Positions 61,001-64,000 of a stretch of 64,000 nt of DNA are shown in pieces. The notes below the pieces were generated by a model, which ran no database searches, was not told the origin of the DNA, and worked only from the letters and a program-made list of their open reading frames with translations. How positions within the stretch are numbered: position 1 is the first letter of the stretch; the number at the start of each line of letters is the position of its first letter. The translations under genes and the position numbers were made by a program. The stretch is taken from assembly GCF_901933205.1 (NCBI RefSeq), contig NC_044585.1, forward strand, positions 3,658,001 to 3,722,000, read 5' to 3'. The DNA is from Camarhynchus parvulus (taxonomy: Eukaryota > Chordata > Aves > Passeriformes > Thraupidae).

Positions 61001-64000
61001 GAAACTACTGTTTGAGCAAAATGTTATTCTTGCCTTGAAAGTGACTGATTTCATTTTAGGAAGTCTGGAAACCAAATGTGAAGCTCAGCATCAAACCAGG
61101 TTACTTTTACAGGTGTACCCAGCTTAGGCAAAAGTCAGGGAGAGGGCATACTGGGATATTCCCTCATTTTAATATACTGGTTAGTCATTTTCCTCTCAGC
61201 TGTGACTGTGGTCACAGTAGCCTGGCTGTGCTACTGGAAGGGAAGAGCAATCTGTAATGAAATTGGGTCTCTCGTTGCTCTTTCCTTTCTGAGAACAGTC
61301 TCCTTGTAGCACTACTGGTGTGACTTGGCAAGTGTGTGCATGTGTGCCAGCTCCTGGCCCCTCAGCATGGCAGGAGCTCAGGTCAGCTGAAGGTTATTAT
61401 TCTTCCATTTACTGACAGGTCTTGTACATGTTCTGGTTAATGATATAATGTTTTTCATGATAAGTATCTCAGAAAGGTAAGTGGAGACTGAGGTAGCATA
61501 TGTGGGGCTTAGGAAGTTATGTGCCCTTCCACCTCAGAGCATAAGCATCTGACTTCTTTAGGCTTCTCTGGAAAATATGATGAAGAGTCAGAGCAGGTCT
61601 TGATAGCTCTTGGATTTGGAAATCCTCTGTGGGTACATTTTTAAAACTGAGAAGGCACAGTCTTGGTCTTAGGTTGTCCAAGTTGCTGTTCTGAGTCTCC
61701 CTTTCTAAGAAAAAGGAATAGTAATACTTTGTCTCCTAGAGTTTAGTCAGGAACCACTGGAAGTGGGGAAAGAAGGACCCATGATTTTTGTTTTCAAAAG
61801 ATCCTGTAAGTCAAGGAAAACCAAAACCTATGTATTAATTGCTCTTCTTAGAATGTTTTTTGGATCAAAATTAATACTGATTTTATTACAATGTCAATGT
61901 GGAGTCTTTGGCCTAAGGGGAAGAGGCTAATCTGCCACCTAAGCAATGCTCACACGGGCATGGAATGACTGACAAGCTCGTATAGATTCAGTGTGTGTCA
62001 CTTCCAAGGTGAGATTAGTGATGTGAATAGAACAAAGCCCATGTCATCTGCTCTTGCTGTGAATGCCCTAAAGCTTTGTTTTCATTGCCATGAATTCAGC
62101 CAACTGGAGCATTTTATTAAGTGTATCAAGAAGAAAATGTCATGCTTTGTTCTATTCATTGATTGAATTTTTGCAGCTTTGGAATACAAAATTTACATGT
62201 CTGACTGAGTAAGTTTACGTGACCTTTATTCCCAGTCGAGACACTCCTGGGTTTGGGGCCGGCTTCCCAGCAGTGGCAGTGGCCATGCCACGTCCCTATC
62301 ACAGCTGCAGGTGAACACTGAGCTGTCACTGAGGAGGAGGGCCCAGGAAAAGGATCCCAGTGACTGTAGAACTTGTGAAGATCAGTACAATGTCATACTG
62401 GTTCTGCTCTTTGTTGTTTCATTTTTCTTCCTTAATCTTGGAAGTAAGAATTTGGGTCAACATGGCTTTTTGATTGGGAGACATGATTCTTATAATGCTT
62501 AATTTTGTGCCTTTTTTTTCTTCTCCTTATCTCTGTCATTATCTTTTTCTCTCCTTATTCCTTCTATCTCTTCTTTTGCAGACTAGTTCCACTATGTCTC
62601 TGATTTCTGAATCTTCCCTAGAACCGGTTCCCAGTTCAGCAAATGCAGACTCCAGCAACACTCCTCACAGTTTAACAGTGCTGTCCCATTGCAAATACCC
62701 TTCTGCAAGTCACAGTGGGGACTCAACAGTGCCAACATCTGTCCCCCCAGCAGACACCTGCATTGAGGAAGGCAGTGACACCACAGTTCTGCCTTTGTCA
62801 GGGCACCCTGCTGGTCCTCCACCTGTGCCCCATTTAGCACAGGCTGTCCCTGTGCCCCCACCACGGAGCTCCTCTGGTTATGCTACTCGTGGGGAGCAAG
62901 TGGCCTCTGCCAGCTTAGTTCAGCTGAACAGAAAGCCTGACTCTTCCAGAAATACTTCCCAGGCTGTGTCAGCTTCCAGTGTGGAGCTTCTCTGTAGGTC
63001 TGCTGATGTGGAGGCATGGGGCTTAGGGTATGATGTGGCAAAAGAGACTGAGAAGAAGGAGCAGAGAACTGACCCCAAAATCTCAAGTGTACCCATTTCA
63101 AAGAAGGGGCAGATAGCCAAGGAGCTGCATCAGCAGGGAGCACTCAGGGACAACTCAGCTCTTTCCTCCCAGGGCAGAAGTGTGGAAGCAGCTTTAGATG
63201 AGCTGTGGCCCCTGGAGCTGCCTGCACATGTGCCAGAGGTGCATGCAAAGAATGACAGTGTTTTGGATTCTGTTAATGAACCTTCTTTTGTTGCCCTGGA
63301 TCGGTGGGATGTGTTCCCAGACACTAAAAACCAGTTGGGCTTTGTAGCAAAGCAAGGACAGGAGCTAAAAGCTGAAGTGCCATGTGAAACCAAGGTACAC
63401 CACTGTCCTGATGTGGGCAAGAAGAGGCAGGGCAGAGACAGAACTCCTAGGAAGGCAGGTACTGCTAACACGAACAAGGCCAGAGGAGAACAGGAAAAGG
63501 AGCAATTCAGAAGCTCTGCAGTCACTCCGGAGTCTCCTGAAACCTTTGGGAAGGCTGAATGGGATCTGCCATGTGTCTCCAAACCACCCATTGAGAGGAT
63601 TTCTGCGTCAGGCCAGGCAGGCACTGGGTGAATGTAGGAGTAGGGCGAGTCCTAGCCCGGACTGTTCTGCCAGCACACTCACAGTGTGTGCATGCAGTGA
63701 GTGTGCTGGGCTCACCCCACTAACAGCACGAGCTCTTGAGTGGTGTCACTGACAGCTGCATGTCACAGGGCTTCACAACCACCAGCTTTATCTTGTGGTC
63801 TCTCCTGCATGTGATTCAGCAGCACAGAACATGGCAGCTTGTAGGGACTTCCTTGTGAAGTGGACTTTTATTCCCTAACTGGGGTAAGGCTCAGTCCACA
63901 GAGACCTCCAAAAAGCTGAAAGGGCTGTTTCATGCTACTGATTGGGATGGCAGCTCCTCTGCTCTGTTTACTGTTTTAGGTCTCATTACTGAAGCTGTCA
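30614..64000 (+). CDS. PXN: PXN, paxillin, N-terminal LD-motif part (continues right)
   Basis: Paxillin is a focal-adhesion scaffold that links integrin signalling to the actin cytoskeleton. Constitutive coding exons in the window are 30614-30626, 54467-54693, 55164-55279, 57157-57296, 57670-57871 and 58339-58474, in frame for 278 codons. They encode LD1 ([10 protein letters not shown], about residues 3-14), Tyr31 in TPYSYP, a proline-rich stretch PPPVPPPP, Tyr88 in SPIY, Tyr118 in HVYS, LD2 ([15 protein letters not shown], about 141-155), LD3 ([12 protein letters not shown], 217-228) and LD4 ([15 protein letters not shown], 264-278). LD motifs bind FAK, vinculin and GIT/PKL; Tyr31 and Tyr118 are the FAK/Src sites. 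LD5 and the four LIM domains lie beyond 64000. Exon 1 holds only 13 coding bases and intron 1 is 23.8 kb. The sequence is closest to chicken paxillin as I recall it. Two possible alternative exons follow the LD4 exon (60806 and 62582). Confidence 0.96.
37647..37671. repeat. Poly(T) run of 25
   Basis: An uninterrupted T tract followed by a further T-rich stretch, in PXN intron 1. It might mark the tail of an old minus-strand retrocopy, but no element body was recognised beside it. It is prone to sequencing error. Confidence 0.8.
41091..41130. repeat. 20-bp direct repeat
   Basis: TTCTAATGAATTCAGAATTC and TTTTAATGAATTCAGAATTT lie head to tail with 18 of 20 positions identical. Intronic, no apparent function. 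Confidence 0.85.
45577..45597. repeat. CAGA microsatellite
   Basis: Five CAGA units and one extra base in PXN intron 1. Likely length-variable between individuals. Confidence 0.9.
51580..52165. promoter_or_regulatory. Intronic CpG cluster with HNF1 palindrome
   Basis: By hand I count roughly 35 to 40 CpG in about 500 bp, against few in the surrounding intron, which suggests an unmethylated regulatory element. At its right edge GGTTAATCATTAACC (52151-52165) is a perfect palindrome matching the HNF1 dimer site. An intronic enhancer or alternative promoter of PXN is plausible. No exon with a good donor leading into exon 2 was identified. Confidence 0.5.
54467..54693 (+). CDS. PXN: PXN exon 2 (LD1, Tyr31)
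   Basis: The acceptor is TTTCCTGCAG and the donor GTGAGT. The exon completes Asp5 and encodes [47 protein letters not shown] and ends YGHQQ in phase 0. It carries LD1, which binds FAK and vinculin, and Tyr31. Confidence 0.97.
54694..55163 (+). other. PXN: PXN intron 2
   Basis: A 470-nt intron with donor GTGAGT and acceptor TTTCCACAG. Nothing else was recognised. Confidence 0.85.
55164..55279 (+). CDS. PXN: PXN exon 3 (Tyr88, Tyr118)
   Basis: The exon encodes [20 protein letters not shown] and EEEHVY plus two bases of the next serine codon. Tyr88 and Tyr118 fall at the same residue numbers as in mammals. It ends at GTATCC, a weaker donor than its neighbours. Confidence 0.96.
55280..57156 (+). 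other. PXN: PXN intron 3
   Basis: A 1.9 kb intron ending in TTTATCTTCAG. No exon, repeat or RNA was recognised in it. Confidence 0.85.
57157..57296 (+). CDS. PXN: PXN exon 4 (LD2)
   Basis: The exon encodes [20 protein letters not shown] and then the LD2 helix [15 protein letters not shown], the second FAK- and vinculin-binding motif, and ends GFTA plus one base before GTAAGG. Confidence 0.97.
57297..57669 (+). other. PXN: PXN intron 4
   Basis: A 373-nt intron with acceptor TTTCTTCAG. Nothing else was recognised. Confidence 0.85.
57670..57871 (+). CDS. PXN: PXN exon 5 (LD3)
   Basis: The exon encodes [19 protein letters not shown], a KEKPKRNG basic stretch and the LD3 motif [12 protein letters not shown]. 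It ends two bases into a valine codon before GTGAGT. Confidence 0.96.
57872..58338 (+). other. PXN: PXN intron 5
   Basis: A 467-nt intron with a GGGTG-rich stretch after the donor and acceptor CTGGCCAG. Nothing else was recognised. Confidence 0.85.
58339..58474 (+). CDS. PXN: PXN exon 6 (LD4)
   Basis: The exon encodes [27 protein letters not shown] and LD4, [15 protein letters not shown], the binding site for GIT/PKL proteins. It ends in phase 0 before GTACCC, so a following exon in phase 0, constitutive or alternative, would keep the frame. Confidence 0.97.
58475..62581 (+). other. PXN: PXN intron after the LD4 exon
   Basis: A 4.1 kb intron up to the large alternative exon. The only exon-like signal found inside it is at 60806-60862. 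The beta-type insert known from mammals was not recognised. Confidence 0.7.
60806..60862 (+). CDS. PXN: Candidate alternative PXN ending after LD4
   Basis: A strong acceptor (GCCCCTCTTTTTGCTTACAG) is followed in phase 0 by [18 protein letters not shown] and TAA. Joined to the LD4 exon it would end paxillin at 296 residues, without LD5 and the LIM domains. A donor-like GTAATG at 60889 would instead make it an 83-nt poison exon. No close poly(A) signal follows. I know of no such paxillin isoform, and the call rests on splice signal and frame only. Confidence 0.3.
   Translation, partial: NPFDFGYLVNQSSGTEIT
62582..63631 (+). CDS. PXN: Large alternative PXN exon with LD-like motif
   Basis: A pyrimidine tract of about 70 nt and GCAG precede 349 open codons in the phase left by the LD4 exon. 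The product begins [15 protein letters not shown], is rich in serine, proline and threonine, has [12 protein letters not shown], and carries [15 protein letters not shown] at 63179-63223, which resembles the LD3 motif [12 protein letters not shown]. The exon could end at AAG/GTACAC (63394), giving an 813-nt cassette that keeps phase 0 into the next exon. It could also run on to the TGA at 63629-63631 and give a truncated protein. Long paxillin forms with a big insert after LD4 are predicted in vertebrates, as I recall. It is unlikely to be an independent gene, since it lacks its own start context. Confidence 0.7.
   Translation, partial: TSSTMSLISESSLEPVPSSANADSSNTPHSLTVLSHCKYPSASHSGDSTVPTSVPPADTCIEEGSDTTVLPLSGHPAGPPPVPHLAQAVPVPPPRSSSGYATRGEQVASASLVQLNRKPDSSRNTSQAVSASSVELLCRSADVEAWGLGYDVAKETEKKEQRTDPKISSVPISKKGQIAKELHQQGALRDNSALSSQGRSVEAALDELWPLELPAHVPEVHAKNDSVLDSVNEPSFVALDRWDVFPDTKNQLGFVAKQGQELKAEVPCETKVHHCPDVGKKRQGRDRTPRKAGTANTNKARGEQEKEQFRSSAVTPESPETFGKAEWDLPCVSKPPIERISASGQAGTG
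63632..64000 (+). other. PXN: PXN sequence to the window edge
   Basis: Intron or 3' part of the large exon; the LD5/LIM exons are not reached. It contains the hairpin at 63670-63709. Nothing else was recognised. Confidence 0.6.
63670..63709. repeat. 13-bp perfect inverted repeat (hairpin)
   Basis: CCAGCACACTCAC and GTGAGTGTGCTGG are exact reverse complements with a 14-nt loop that includes TGCATGCA, itself a palindrome. It lies about 40 nt past the end of the large PXN open exon. Confidence 0.9.

Noticed and set aside
62474..63631. The large open frame as an independent single-exon gene
   Set aside because: Its first codons lie in the pyrimidine tract ahead of a textbook acceptor, and the phase matches the PXN LD4 exon, so it fits an alternative paxillin exon better.
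1..64000. CRISPR arrays, tRNA genes, endogenous retroviruses or intact LINEs
   Set aside because: No regularly spaced repeats, tRNA cloverleaf, LTR pair, reverse-transcriptase motifs or typical avian CR1 tail repeats were seen on reading, although old diverged fragments could escape a reading by eye.

Overview
The window is nuclear DNA of a bird. Exons are short with GT-AG borders, promoters are GC-rich islands, and every recognised protein matches its vertebrate family closely. The paxillin sequence is nearest to chicken paxillin as I remember it. The gene order MSI1, PLA2G1B, SIRT4, paired U4 snRNA genes, PXN, with SIRT4 opposite to the rest, is the human 12q24 order read from the other strand. 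No intact transposon, CRISPR array or prokaryotic gene was seen.

Layout. 1-9050: 3' part of MSI1 (Musashi-1, + strand), five coding exons, a stop codon just before an intron in the 3' UTR, and a 2.3 kb terminal exon. 9051-11270: intergenic. 11278-13236: complete PLA2G1B (pancreatic secreted phospholipase A2), TATA box to poly(A) signal. 13240-13760: a GC-rich island with a 43-bp minisatellite and no known gene. 16723-17293: weak candidate for a further PLA2-like gene or relic. 19083-24055: SIRT4 (- strand, mitochondrial sirtuin), complete except for an in-frame TAA in the catalytic core. 24032-24117: SIRT4 promoter with two ZNF143-type motifs. 25162-26332: two tandem U4 snRNA genes, one canonical and one variant. 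30160-64000: 5' part of PXN (paxillin, + strand): a 13-nt first coding exon, a 23.8 kb intron, exons encoding LD1 to LD4, a short possible alternative ending, and a large open alternative exon. The LD5/LIM part lies beyond the right edge.

The genes share a conserved neighbourhood, not a pathway: MSI1 is a translational regulator, PLA2G1B a digestive enzyme, SIRT4 a mitochondrial NAD-dependent deacylase, U4 a spliceosomal RNA, and PXN a focal-adhesion scaffold.

The observations most worth checking are the SIRT4 premature stop, the divergent but structure-preserving second U4 gene, and the two unusual paxillin exons. All exon borders were placed by eye from splice sites, reading frame and remembered homologues. 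No alignment or database search was run.
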